Below are positions 41,489 to 53,213 of a stretch of 64,000 nucleotides of DNA, one piece after another; position 1 is the stretch's first letter, and each line of letters begins with the position of its first letter. The notes below the pieces were generated by a model that saw only the letters and a program-made list of their open reading frames with translations, was not told the origin of the DNA and made no database searches. The stretch is from assembly GCA_018292915.2 (NCBI GenBank), contig JACVVK020000312.1, positions 31,001-95,000 on the forward strand, written 5' to 3'. Source of the DNA: Batillaria attramentaria (taxonomy: Eukaryota > Mollusca > Gastropoda > Batillariidae). A program made the translations under genes and the position numbers.

Positions 41489-44400
41489 TCTAGTTAGTCC
41501 CTGTTTGGGTGTAGAGAGTAAGTGGTCACGTTGCTTTGCCGGTATTCCCACCTCCCTTCCCCTCACGTGCGCGCACGCTGGTCAGTTTCAAGGCCGTCCC
41601 GCGAGCCAGCCCAGTCAAGCACCACCCTATAAAAGACCCCAGTTTCCCGCCGAAATTCAAAGCGCTCCCGATTTTTGAATTACCCCTCTCGGGCCGACCA
41701 AGTCTATTCTCTAATTGCGCGGATTACCTTTTGTGTTCAGTTTTCTCTTGCTTACTTACCAGATCGGACCGCTGAATGTACTAAGTGCTCCAGTTCTTTT
41801 GGTGGTTTTCTAGTGTTTGTCAGTGCAATCTCATGCGGTTTCGGTGCCGGCTTCAGCGATTCAGTCAGTTTCGGCCAAGTTTTCACGTCACGCCATTATT
41901 TTCGCTAACTTAATTCTTTAGGCTTTGAGTGCATAAATTGTGTGAACCAGTGCTTTCTTTCGTACTAAGTTTCTGTTAGTGTAATTCGCACAGAATAGCT
42001 CTCGTTTTATTTTACAGTTTTAATAGTGATAGTGTATGTAAATTATTCTTCCCGCTGATGCTTAGATGCTCAGCGTGCACTGACCCCCTAGTCTGCGTAA
42101 CCTTTGCCCGGCAGCGAGCGAGCGAGCGCGTACCGCGAACTTCTGACTCTCGCGACTACACAGTCACCGCGGTGAAAGAATTCTATTCTTAGCGCCCAGC
42201 CTTTCGGGTTTCCCCTCTCCCCGGAATTCCCAGTCCTTCTTAGAGTTTCTGGTAATTCTCATCATTTTGGTCCCCTGCCCCTCCTCTTTTCTTTGGTTTT
42301 ATATGTCCGCTAGTCTAATCAGTTAATACGGGTTAACACTTTCAGCCCTACAGGAATCTAGGTCACGCATGCAGCCTCTGCCTGAGCGTTTTCCAGGCAT
42401 GAGCATGGGTTACTGCTTTGTAAAGCTAATAACTCTTTAAGTTCTCGATGGATTTTCTTTAAATTTGAAGACATGTTTTATAATATATTGTTTGATATGT
42501 GTATTGACTTTTGAACAATTTCAATGAAAATTGCATCAGTTATTGGGGTTGAAAGTTGTAGTTTGTTCCACGGTGTGGTCGGTACCAGGTACCGACCTAG
42601 GACAGTGATGCGGGCCCCACTGGTCGGTACCTGGTACCGACCGCGGTAGGAAAGTGTTAAGTGATTCACGTTAATCAGGAGGTTTGTCTGTTATTTCAGA
42701 AGTGCTTTCCAGTGTTAGTGGAGGATTAGCTCGTCTCAAGTTCCCCGCTGTTTTGGTTTTTCATTTTTAGTGCTAGTTATATTCGTAAATTGATCACTAG
42801 CTAGCTTAGCAGCCGTCAGTACACGAGATTATATTTTTCTCCGAAACAATGGTGATTCCTTTCTTTTGTTAATTTGTGCCATGATTTACTAGTACTGTTT
42901 AACTAATGTGATTTCACCTTTTTTGTTTGTTATCAGATTTTTTTGAATCATCACTATGTTTGAACGTTCCTCTTCTCTCAGTTATTGAGAGCGTGTGTTA
43001 GGGAGTGAACGTGTGAGTGAAGTGAGTGCGTGCTAAAGCAAGCGTGACTGACAATTTCTGAGAGCTTGCACAGGCCGTGTCCTTTATTACAGACTCGCAG
43101 ACACATGTAGCGAAGATACTTCGCTATAGTTGTGTTCAGTACAGCCGTCATTCTTAGTACAGGCGCACTTTTAAATTGGGTCCAGCTAGCCACAGTGAAG
43201 GGTCAGTTTTCACGTGCGCTGGCCACGTGATCGCGTGATGAGCGCGTGATTTCTTGCATAAACACTAAAGATAGAGCCTTATAATAGCGAGAGTTTCCCG
43301 CGTTTTCCTCAGTCGCCTTCTGAGAGTCCCAGAGACTGTGTGTCGTCCCTCCAGCCCGGCCTCGAATCTTTCTCTTCCTCATTTCCTATGTTCAGGCTTA
43401 GCCTCTCAGTCTCTGGAGTCAGTATTTTGTGACGAGTGTTGGACCTGTTACTGGATGCCTCTTCTATTAGGAACTGTCTGCACTGAGGAGAAACTGTGAT
43501 TCTGTAATGGATTATTTGTGAACTGTGTTTGGAACCACTGAATTCGGACTTGGAATTAGTCTTCAGATAAACGGTGACTGTGTCTTATTTTATTCCCTTT
43601 TGAACTAGAGAACTGTTGATGTAAAGTAGGAAGATACCTGTAATAGTTCGAAGTACTCTAAGAGATCTGATAGTTAACAGTACTAATCAGAACAGTTCCG
43701 TAATTTAACGGTTATGTAAATTTGTACTCCTGGTTTAGACAGAGAGATAGAACGTTGTTCATTACTAGTGAGAGATACTCTAGTGTCAGGCTCCTTTGTT
43801 TCATGCCCACTGGGCAGCCAGTGAGGGAGGTTTCCCAGCTTCTTGTGTAACACGCAGCACACACGCGGCCGAGTGTGTATTGTCTGTTCATTCAGTGCCG
43901 ACGGTCACTACACAGAGTAAGGAATTCCATTCACAGAGTGACCGCGCTCTCGGTTTACATCATTCACGGAATTGTCCACTCCCCGCTACTTTCAGCTGTA
44001 CTGTCCCGTCCCACATTTTGCAGCTTAGTTTCTTCCCGTATTCTTTTGTTATATTTGTAGAGTAGTGTTTATAGTAGTCTCTAGTTTGTTGCCCGACAAG
44101 CATTAATCATCACGCTCATATAATTATTTTGAGCCGAATCTGTGTTGCCTTATTACATCTAACGATTCATATGATCCGCATGTAACTTTTACTGGAATAA
44201 GTGAACACTCTGATTTTTATTCTCTTGTCAGTTGTTTCTTTCGAGAGATAGTGTAAGTTTGATGAGCGACTGCGTGCGTAGAAGTGTGTGGCACATAGGC
44301 CTGACAGTATGATGCAATACTCTTTCGCACTTCAGTCATCCTAAACACACATGTCAGAGCAGCTCACTAAATCTGTAGCGTTCCCGACAACCACGACGAC

Positions 44401-44560
44401 CCCACACCCGGGGCGCTACACACACACCAGACATCCACTGCCCCTTTCATACGCTAACTAAAATTATACACACCTTTCATTAATGTAACCTACACACGAC
44501 GACACCTTCTCTCCCGGCGTTACACATCCATATATCAAAGGCTGTGATGCCTTTCAAATA
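41489..44560. other. Promoter-like, gene-free region (possible LTR-element interior or nested LTRs)
   Basis: No protein domain in six frames. A second TATA-like motif, tataaaa, is at 41629-41635. Two perfect short palindromes lie at 42577-42597 and 42622-42642. CG-containing, non-repetitive sequence continues to a poly-T/AC zone. I cannot assign it further. Confidence 0.35.
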
Positions 44561-44678
44561 ATTATATTATTATACCAAAGAACGTGAATGTGAGCAGTTT
44601 ATATGGTTGGGTTGTCGTTCAGTGTTTGCAAATAAAACATCAGCAGTTCATCTTTTTCTTTTGCAGTAGTTCTTTTCG

Positions 44679-44681
<3 letters not shown>

Positions 44682-44741
<60 letters not shown>
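44682..44741. repeat. (TG)n microsatellite
   Basis: About 60 bp of pure TG repeat. Confidence 0.9.
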
Positions 44742-44743
<2 letters not shown>

Positions 44744-44822
44744 TGTATATATTGTATTATTATCTTATAGTCCCGTAACCGTGGTCAGGAGAATTTGAGC
44801 TCCCCCCTTCCCCTCCCCTAGT

Positions 44823-45003
44823 TTTAAAAAGGCAATTCAATGGAAGCGACACCAAAACTGAAAACCGGCATATTTCCCCATCTGGGGCAAGTTAAACCAA
44901 TGGAGGCGTAGAAAACTTTGCTGTAGATGTAACCGAAAAGACGGTCTAGATGAACAGGAACATAATGAAGAAAAGCCCAAAGTCTTCCTTTTTCTATTAC
45001 CAC
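44823..45003 (+). repeat. Dispersed repeat, right copy
   Basis: Same-orientation partner of 40514-40702. Together they bracket the LTR-like region. Confidence 0.8.
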
Positions 45004-46413
45004 CATCTTGTTTACGGAATAGCTTTTTACCTTTTTAACGACCTGGCAGAGGCAAACTTTTACTTAGCCGCGAATTAGTCTTTGTTGCTTGCGCGGCGTT
45101 AAAACCCTAAATAACGACCCCCCCCCCCCCCCCCCCACCGCCGAGAAAGAAGGAGCGAGACAGACAGACGGACAGACAGTCAGTCAGGCAGACGGACAGG
45201 CGGACAGAAAGACAGACAGACAGACAGGCATGCAGACAGAGATTATCTTAATTTGCTACCCCTCTGATGTCACTATTTCGATGGGCGTAGGAAATTCCAA
45301 TCTTGTGATCGCATGCAAGACTCGCTAGTAAATATTTTCCTGATGAACTTTCTTATGACAGTAAATTATTCTTCAAGTTACAGCACGAACACTCAAAGTG
45401 TTTGCAGTATTCCTTTGACCGCGTTCTTAACTGTTGACTGTTCACTTCTGAAGGTCTCATGAACAATTCCAAGCTATAACGGTTTCCCAGAAACAGTTGG
45501 TAGTGACGTGTATGCTGATAATGGAATTTTCAGAAACTTCCCGTCAATGGGTTTTCCCGATTTTTCGAAAGCAGCTAGTTCCTGATTAGTCAGCCAGCAG
45601 GATATATAATTCCACGCTCCGTAGTGGGTAGGATTAATCGCTAATCTTCAGCAACTCCTGAAACACATTGTGCAGTTCTGTGAAAACTGCTCGTGATTCT
45701 TAGGTTTACCGTCAGCTGAAGTGATTCACTCACATCACGTTATCAGTACTGAGCTGGCGACCCATGAGTGAAGCTGGTGACCGTTCATACATGCGGCACA
45801 CACATACTCTCCGAGAAGATCTTGTAACAGCAGGAGATGTTGAAACTGTGAAGAAAACACCCAAACTTGGTTGTTCAACTTAGGAAAAGTCTGTTCGATG
45901 CGCCTGTTTTCTTTCATCAGCGCGAGGACTCCCAGGCACTACGGCGCACAGTGATCTACCGCATGGAACAATTTCTTTTGGTCTCAGGTCCAGATTAAGA
46001 AGGGGGTTTTTGCCTCTTTGGAAATTATCCACTGCAAAAAGAAAAAGGAGAAGGTTAAAACCCTGACAAGCATTTCTAAAGTCCTACGAAATACAACGGG
46101 AACTGTAGCGATTTTCAGGACTGTTTGTTTATTTGAAAGCCTGAAATCGATCTCTGATATTGCCTTGATATTTCTGCGACTGTTCTGTTTGTGATGTGAG
46201 TTGGTGCTTTGTCAACTGTATCACTAGCAGTAACAATATTTGGTGCAATAGTCGATCATCGAAAACCTTTCAGTATTAATCGTCAATCAGTGGCAGCAGA
46301 CAAGTCTGACTGATACAAGATGGAGTAAAGACATTTTCTACACAGTTTGTTCAGCTACTTTCTGTTCTCTGCAATCGTGTTTCGCTTTGCTCGGAAAGTT
46401 TCTCGGAGTGAAG

Positions 46414-46474
46414 ATGCTGAGTCTTCTGTTCACTGTGTTGCTGGTTTGTCTACAGACGTTTTGTCAGTGTTCTG
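46414..46474 (+). CDS. Gene 3 signal-peptide exon
   Basis: ATG at 46414; MLSLLFTVLLVCLQTFCQCS, then phase 1 donor gtaagt. The donor runs directly into a (CT)n microsatellite. Confidence 0.82.
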
Positions 46475-46541
<67 letters not shown>

Positions 46542-46681
46542 CATGGTACGCACACTTACCTTCTTCAGGATATGGGAATATGGGTAAAAGGTGGTTGCTC
46601 TCTCTCTCTCTCTCTCTCTGCACCTGGTACGCACACTTACCTACTTCTTCAGGATATGGGAATATGGGTAAAACGGTGGTT

Positions 46682-46727
<46 letters not shown>

Positions 46728-46786
46728 CCTGGTACGCACACTTACCTACTTCTTCAGGATATGGGAATATGGGTAAAAAGGTGGTT

Positions 46787-46848
<62 letters not shown>

Positions 46849-48308
46849 CACATTAATTTAAATTATTGACGCTGAGATCATGGATGCTGCAGATCGAAGA
46901 CTACACATGCTAAACCCTCAGGACACCTATACATTCCATGTTAAGTTCGGACGTCATAGTCACCCCTATTGTTTTTTCAATCAAGAAACAAAAACAAAAG
47001 AAGTACCATACAAAGACCATTTAGGTGTACGCATCTGACAGGATTTTTTTTTTTTAAATTCAATGTCTCCTTTCTTCTCAGCCCCAACGGAGTGATCCAA
47101 CTTTTCTTTTCTTTCCGGAAAGCCTCTTCACTCAGATGCACTCGCGGCGTCGCCTAACATCTGCCGGCCATGTTCCAAAATGGTCTCAACTTGACAGGCA
47201 GCATTTCTCCTGTCGCAACCAGCTGGCATGCACATTGGCCCATAAATACAAAAAATCAAGCAATCAGCTCGCCTAACAGAGTTCCCTGAAACATACTTGC
47301 ACTTGAACCAGTGCCCTCTTTGTGTCGCTATGATTGCGGGCGTTTTGCGTGTGTGGGAATGACAGTGGCCTCTCAATCAACGCCACAATTTCCATTTTTG
47401 TTTTCAGTTTCGGCTGAAGTGCCCCCTACAGCAGTGTGCCAGCCATTCGTTACTGAAGGTGATGACTTTACGTGTGAGTGTAAGTCACCCACTGGTGACA
47501 CATCACGCAGGTTGTCATGGCCCGGACATACAGAGGGACCTGTCCTGAACAAACGCGGTGTGAAGAGACAGGACAACGGAACTACGTTCACCTGTCAGAT
47601 GGACTGTGGTGGAGACGTCACCACAACGTCACACACACTGCAGGTTACATGTAGGTTGTCAGCATATAACTATTATCAGCCATATTATTATCATGTTATA
47701 GTAGAATATGGGTGTGTCCTATAAATGAAAACTCAAAATAGTCCTCAAATCTGAGAATAATGATCGGTTCACTGTCATCATGTGAAATAGTTTTCTCTTA
47801 TTTCTTAAATTCAAGCAATGTTTGTAGATCTAGTTATTGTAGACCAAGTTATTCAGTTCTGAAGCTGTCTATAAAAAATATCAATTAGTGTTTGTTTGTT
47901 TGTTTGTTTGTTTGCTTGTTTTTGGGGGTTGTTGTTGTTGTTGTTGTTTTAGACTGTTTTTGTTGTTATTGTTGTTTGGTTTGGGTTGTTGTTGTGGTTG
48001 TTATATGGTTGTTGTTTGTTTTTTGTTTGTTTGATTGTTTGTTTGTATTTGTTATTTTTGTGTTTGTGGTTTTGTTTGTTTGTTTTTTGTTGTTGCTTTT
48101 GTTGTGTTTTTTTTTTTTTTTTTTTTTTGGTTTTTGCTTTGTTTTTGTTTGTTTGTTTCTCTGTTTGTTTGTTTGTCAGTTTGGGGTTTTGTTGTTCATT
48201 TTTTTTTTTTTTTTTTTGGGGGGGGGGGGTGGTGGTTTTGTTTTGTTTTTTGGGATTTTTGTTGTTGTTTTGTTTTGTTGTTGTTTTGTTTTGTTTTGTT
48301 TTGTTTTG

Positions 48309-48357
<49 letters not shown>

Positions 48358-51300
48358 TAGTTTTGTTTTGTTTTGCTTTTGTTTTTTGTTGTTTTGTTTA
48401 ATTTTGTTTTCGTTTTGTGTTTTTTTTTTTGTTTGTTTGTTTGTTTGTTTGTTGTTTTTGGGAGGGGGGTAAGCAACACTAAAGTATACATCTGGGCTGG
48501 CTAAACATTGGACTGTTAATGCTCGGGTCGTGAGTTAATATCGCGCGGCTGGCAGCCAAACATTTTTGTTGGCTTTTTTCTACAGTAGTTGCTCCTTTCT
48601 TTGGTATCGCCCTTGTTTTAGGAAAAAGACGCTATCTTAGCCATTTACAAGTTCAAGTAACCAGCCAAGTAACCAACCGTGGTCGTTTAAACTACATCTT
48701 AACTATTATCTTGACCTGTCATAGGCCCGAGTCAAAGAATTATTTCTCCTCTTTTTGTCAGATGGTCCGTCTGAAAGCGGCGTGACAGTGTCCGGGCCAG
48801 CATCATTCCCTGCGGACGGCAAAAAGAACATCACTCTGACATGCACAGCAGTAGACGTGAATCCGGAGCCGATTTTCTCTTGGCAAGGCGTGGTCTGTCA
48901 TAATGGAAACAAAGAGAACACGTGCATCTTCACACCAAACCATGCGTATGACGGCAGAAATGTCACGTGCAGGGTCATCAATTCACAGTCTTTAAATTTA
49001 ATCACGGCCTCTGCAGTCTACTCCCTGAACCTTACATGTGAGTTTACTTCATGTGACTTGTGGACAAAAGTTTAGTATCAACACATGTTTCAACCCTTTG
49101 GAAGGGGGATGGGGAGAGGGGTTGGGATAAGTGTGGGATCTTTTAACAGCTTAACTAAAAATTTTCAATAAAGATTTGATTAGGGGAATTTTTCATGAAA
49201 AACACAATTACATTTCACTACAACGGGAAAGTTTTATTGTACTTCCTCATCACATTTTACTTCCCTCACCGGTCGTTTCGATCACGATGCCCGGAACATA
49301 ATAATGATATACCAGCACAAGGCCGAGTGGTTACACATTAAACTACTCACTTGATGTCACGTGTGCATGTAAAATAGAATTGATAATCACAGACTAGTGA
49401 GTAGCTTATAATTTGTCATCTCCATAATTAAGAATTTTCAAGTCGTCAGTCCCCCCCAATAATTATTGCGTTTTGGTTTGGGTTTTTACAATCTGATGCA
49501 GCTTGTAAACGTGAAAGGGGTAAACTGGAGCTCGGTCATACTCTTGCCCCGCAAACGAAAATGAAAACTCACAATATCATAAGGAATAATCATCAGGAGC
49601 CCTCGTTATGCTATCGGGTTTTTGTTATTTTTATCCCAGAGGGAAGAAGTATTTTTAGTTACACTATACGATAACAGGCCAAAAATACCGAATCAAATAT
49701 TTCCGGCTAAGTTTTTTCACAAGGTACAAAGGAGCCATTTCGCAATATGCCCTACGTATTTCAAGCAGCAACTTGTTTTGCCTGTTATCTTTTCCATTTA
49801 GAGTTATTTTATCACCTATATATTTTATAGCATCTGTTTCTGGCCTTAAACAGTTATTAAATTCTTATTCATAAAATCACGGATAGAAATACCACATATA
49901 TGCCAAGAGACCAGAGTACCCAAAAGAGTAAGGACAAAATAATGACACGACGAAATTACACCATACACATTATGTCTTTTGGTTATTTTCTTCCAAGTTT
50001 ATGACCCTTTGTCTGTACTACACTTTAGATCTTTCGAAGACTTTGGCACATCTTTGTCATTGTCTATTCTCTCTGGTCCTGAAAGTTTTCTTTTCTGTTG
50101 TCATTTCCGTCATCTGTTGGCCATTTCAGATCCACCACCTGTACCACCAAAGTTGTCAGGCTACAACAAGGGAAAACCTCTACAACCGGGAGACTCTCCA
50201 AAATGCACAGTGACTGGGGGGAAACCTCTCGTGTCATCTGTGAATTTCAGCTGTTCAGAGGACGTCTGCCCTGACCAACCAGACATCGTTCAAGATAATT
50301 CTGTCATCAGCCCATTGGTCAATGCGTCTGAGAGAAATACCACCAACAAGCTCAGATGTCGTTGCACTGCTCATTGGGACGTAGAACCTACATTGTACGC
50401 CCTGACTGCGGAAGACACTCTTGAGGTAGAGGGTAAGTATGTTCATGACTACTCGCATAAAGTAATGCTGGTCAGAAGATCTTGGTGGAATGACATTTTG
50501 GTGTTGTTGTTTAGAAGAAGGGGGGGGGGGGGGGGGGGGGGAGTGTGTGTGTGTGTGTGTGGGGGGGGGGGGGGGGTCCGTGATAGTGGTGAACGAAGAT
50601 GTGTTTGTGAGGGATAGTTTGCTATTTCCCGTTTCGACACAGTGTTTTGACCTGTCGAAGGAAATTCCTGTTCGTGTTTACAAAGCATGCAAAACTTCCT
50701 TGATGGTCACCGATACACCGGTGGGGCGGTCGATGGTCTAGTGGTTAAGAGACTTGTCACCAATGTGAGAGGTCAGAGGTTCGAGTCCCATTCGGGGCGA
50801 AGAATTTTTCCTTCTCGTACGTGGCACCGTTCATTCGGGCCGATCGTTGGGGGTTCTCTCCGGGTACTCCGGCTTCCTCCCCATCTGCTTTGGAAATGTT
50901 CAGCCCACCAAATTTGAAAAATAAATGCAATTCTAAATTCCGAAATTTAGATAGCTGAGCTGACCCTTCGCACCACGTGATTGTAATGTGTTTATGTCCA
51001 GTATGTGAGAGGATGCGTGTGGTTCACGTGAGCGTGCGTGTTGGGTTCAGTTCGCGGCGCTTTGCGCCGATTCATGAAATTGGGAAAAGCGCCTATACAA
51101 TATTAGTAGTAGTAGTAGTAGTATATACCACTAGTACTTCCTCAAGTGCAGTACATCTGTCTATGCAGCGTTGACGAGGGGAGCCGGGGTGGTCGAATGG
51201 TAGAGCGTTGAACTTCTAATGCTCGGGTCGTGAGTTCGATCCCGGCTGGGGCCAAATATTTGTGCTGGCTTTTTCATCGTTGCCCCGTCTTTGATATCAC

Positions 51301-53143
51301 CCTATGTGGTGGAAAAGGACGTTAAACCCCCAAACACCCACCCACCCACCCAGCGTTGACGAAAAGTAAAGTGTATTCAAATAACTTGACTTTGTTGAAA
51401 AAATAAAAAAAAATCCCCGTTTCAGTCTGTCTATGGTAATTTTGCATATTTCTGTACTTTCCTTTTCCAGATTGCTTGGTTTTCCTGTTTTGGGGAACTT
51501 CCCTTTTTGTTTCATGAAAAATGAAAATCACATTTAGAAATGTTTCCTGCCTCAAATGCACATCAGGAAGTACTCAAAAACGTTTAAAAGATATAGCAAT
51601 TGCACACGTTTTTTTTTTTTTTTTTTAAGTCAGTCTTGTTTATTCAAAGAGCGTTTGTTGAAAGGGGGAGGGGGGAAGGGAAAGTGAAACTGATGGGGTG
51701 GGGGGGGGGTAAGAGAACGCGTGTAGATATCTATCCTTATCCACAGAGTCAAAAACAGAAAGAAAGAAAAAGAGACAGAAAGTGCACGTTCTAGGTATTT
51801 ATGAATATTTTCTTCAATTTTCAGCCTCTGGTGAACAGAATCCGCATGGCTCGGACCAGGACGGAACTAATGGAGAATCGTCTGCTGCTGTAGCAGGAGG
51901 GACAGTCTCGGCAGTGGTGGCCATCATTGTCGTTGTCGTCATTGTTGTCATCATTGTTAAGAGGAAAAGAGGTACATGTCAATTATAACCCAATACATTC
52001 GTAAGATAGTATGCCAGGTGTAAATTTGACATCTGCTTTTGAGATATATTATGATACATGCAGTGTATTTAAGTATGTAACATGTTTAAATGCGTTTACA
52101 TCTAAGTATGTTTCAAGTTTAAACAGGTTCTTAATTATTAGATATGAAAAAAAAATTGTACGTCAGTATACATATAGTCCTGAAACAGGTTGCTTAATTT
52201 AGAGATATTTACAAGCTGGGTGTGATTTACAAAAAAAGATCCAAAGCAAGGAATGTTTCGCAGTTAAATTACCGAGGTACCACAATCAGATGTAGATTGT
52301 GTAAATTTGTATTCAAGTGTGTTTTCTGAAATATCAAAAATTCAAAAGTGGTAAAATGGACATTTAAGCTTCAATGATGGAGGCGTTGGTAGAAGCCAAG
52401 ATTACAAAGTCAGTGAAGTTGTCTTGACCAGTTGATTCACAAGGATATTCCTAGCAATTTCTGGATATCCGCAATACCCTTCTTTCTAATAAGTTTAATT
52501 TCTCGCTCAAAGAGTTTCGGTTCAAAACTTGAAATATTCATTGCACGATTTTGTTTTCAGTTAAACTTCAGAAAGTGGGCACTTACGATGACGTAGAAGA
52601 CAACCTCCCAATGCGGCCCCCTATCGGAGACTGCCGTGATACCAACGATGGAGAGAAGTCTGAGATACAGGTGGATTCTGGTTACTCAACTCCATTGGAC
52701 CAGATCTCAGGATCATCGTCGGACGGCTCCATGAAGAAACCTTGTCCTGCAAAATGGCGGGTGGTTGGCTCTGGTGACTACTCTTTGGTTGAAGAGAGCG
52801 GCGCGGGGATTGGACAGTCTCCACTCCGAGTGTTGACGAAGGGTAATTATATACTGATACCCACAAAAAGTGTATTTGTGAAACTTGAGCCATCGACATC
52901 CTTTATGCCTTCATTTTTTTTTTTGCGTGTGTAAAAGACCCTTTGCCCTTAAGGCTAAATTTCATTGATTGTGTTATATTTCCGGGTTTAGTTTTAGTAG
53001 ATGCGAGCTGTATTTAGAAGTAAAAGTGTTGTTTTTTTTTTTAATTAATTATATGAATGGAAGGCTAAATCATTTATCGCCCGGAAATGTTTTTCTCCGT
53101 AGAAATCCTACTGGCCAAGCAACAATGAACTGCTCTTTATTTC

Positions 53144-53213
<70 letters not shown>

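Larger units (their letters stand above)
37952..46413. other. Intergenic region between genes 2 and 3
   Basis: Transposon-rich spacer of about 8.5 kb. It contains LINE pieces at 38105-38432 and 39480-40140, a decayed SINE near 38895-39065, direct repeats at 40514-40702 and 44823-45003 around an LTR-like region, and poly-C and (AC)n runs. There is no convincing host gene. 45250-46400 looks like the gene 3 upstream region. Confidence 0.6.
50433..51824. other. Gene 3 intron 4 with two SINEs
   Basis: Contains G-rich runs (50521-50575), a family b SINE (50724-51122), a family a SINE (51178-51350), poly-T (51610-51626) and G-rich tracts near 51664-51710. Confidence 0.75.

Noticed and set aside
43796..44065. 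Open frames in the LTR-like region at 41.5-44.1 kb
   Set aside because: Short, no recognisable domains and no splice-supported context.
40884..44560. A complete LTR retrotransposon
   Set aside because: LTR-like ends and TATA boxes are present, but I see no gag, protease, RT or integrase frame and no verified pair of direct LTRs.
47892..48491. Open frames rich in Val, Phe, Cys or Lys, Thr, Asn
   Set aside because: Produced by the G/T-only tract; no domain or splice context.
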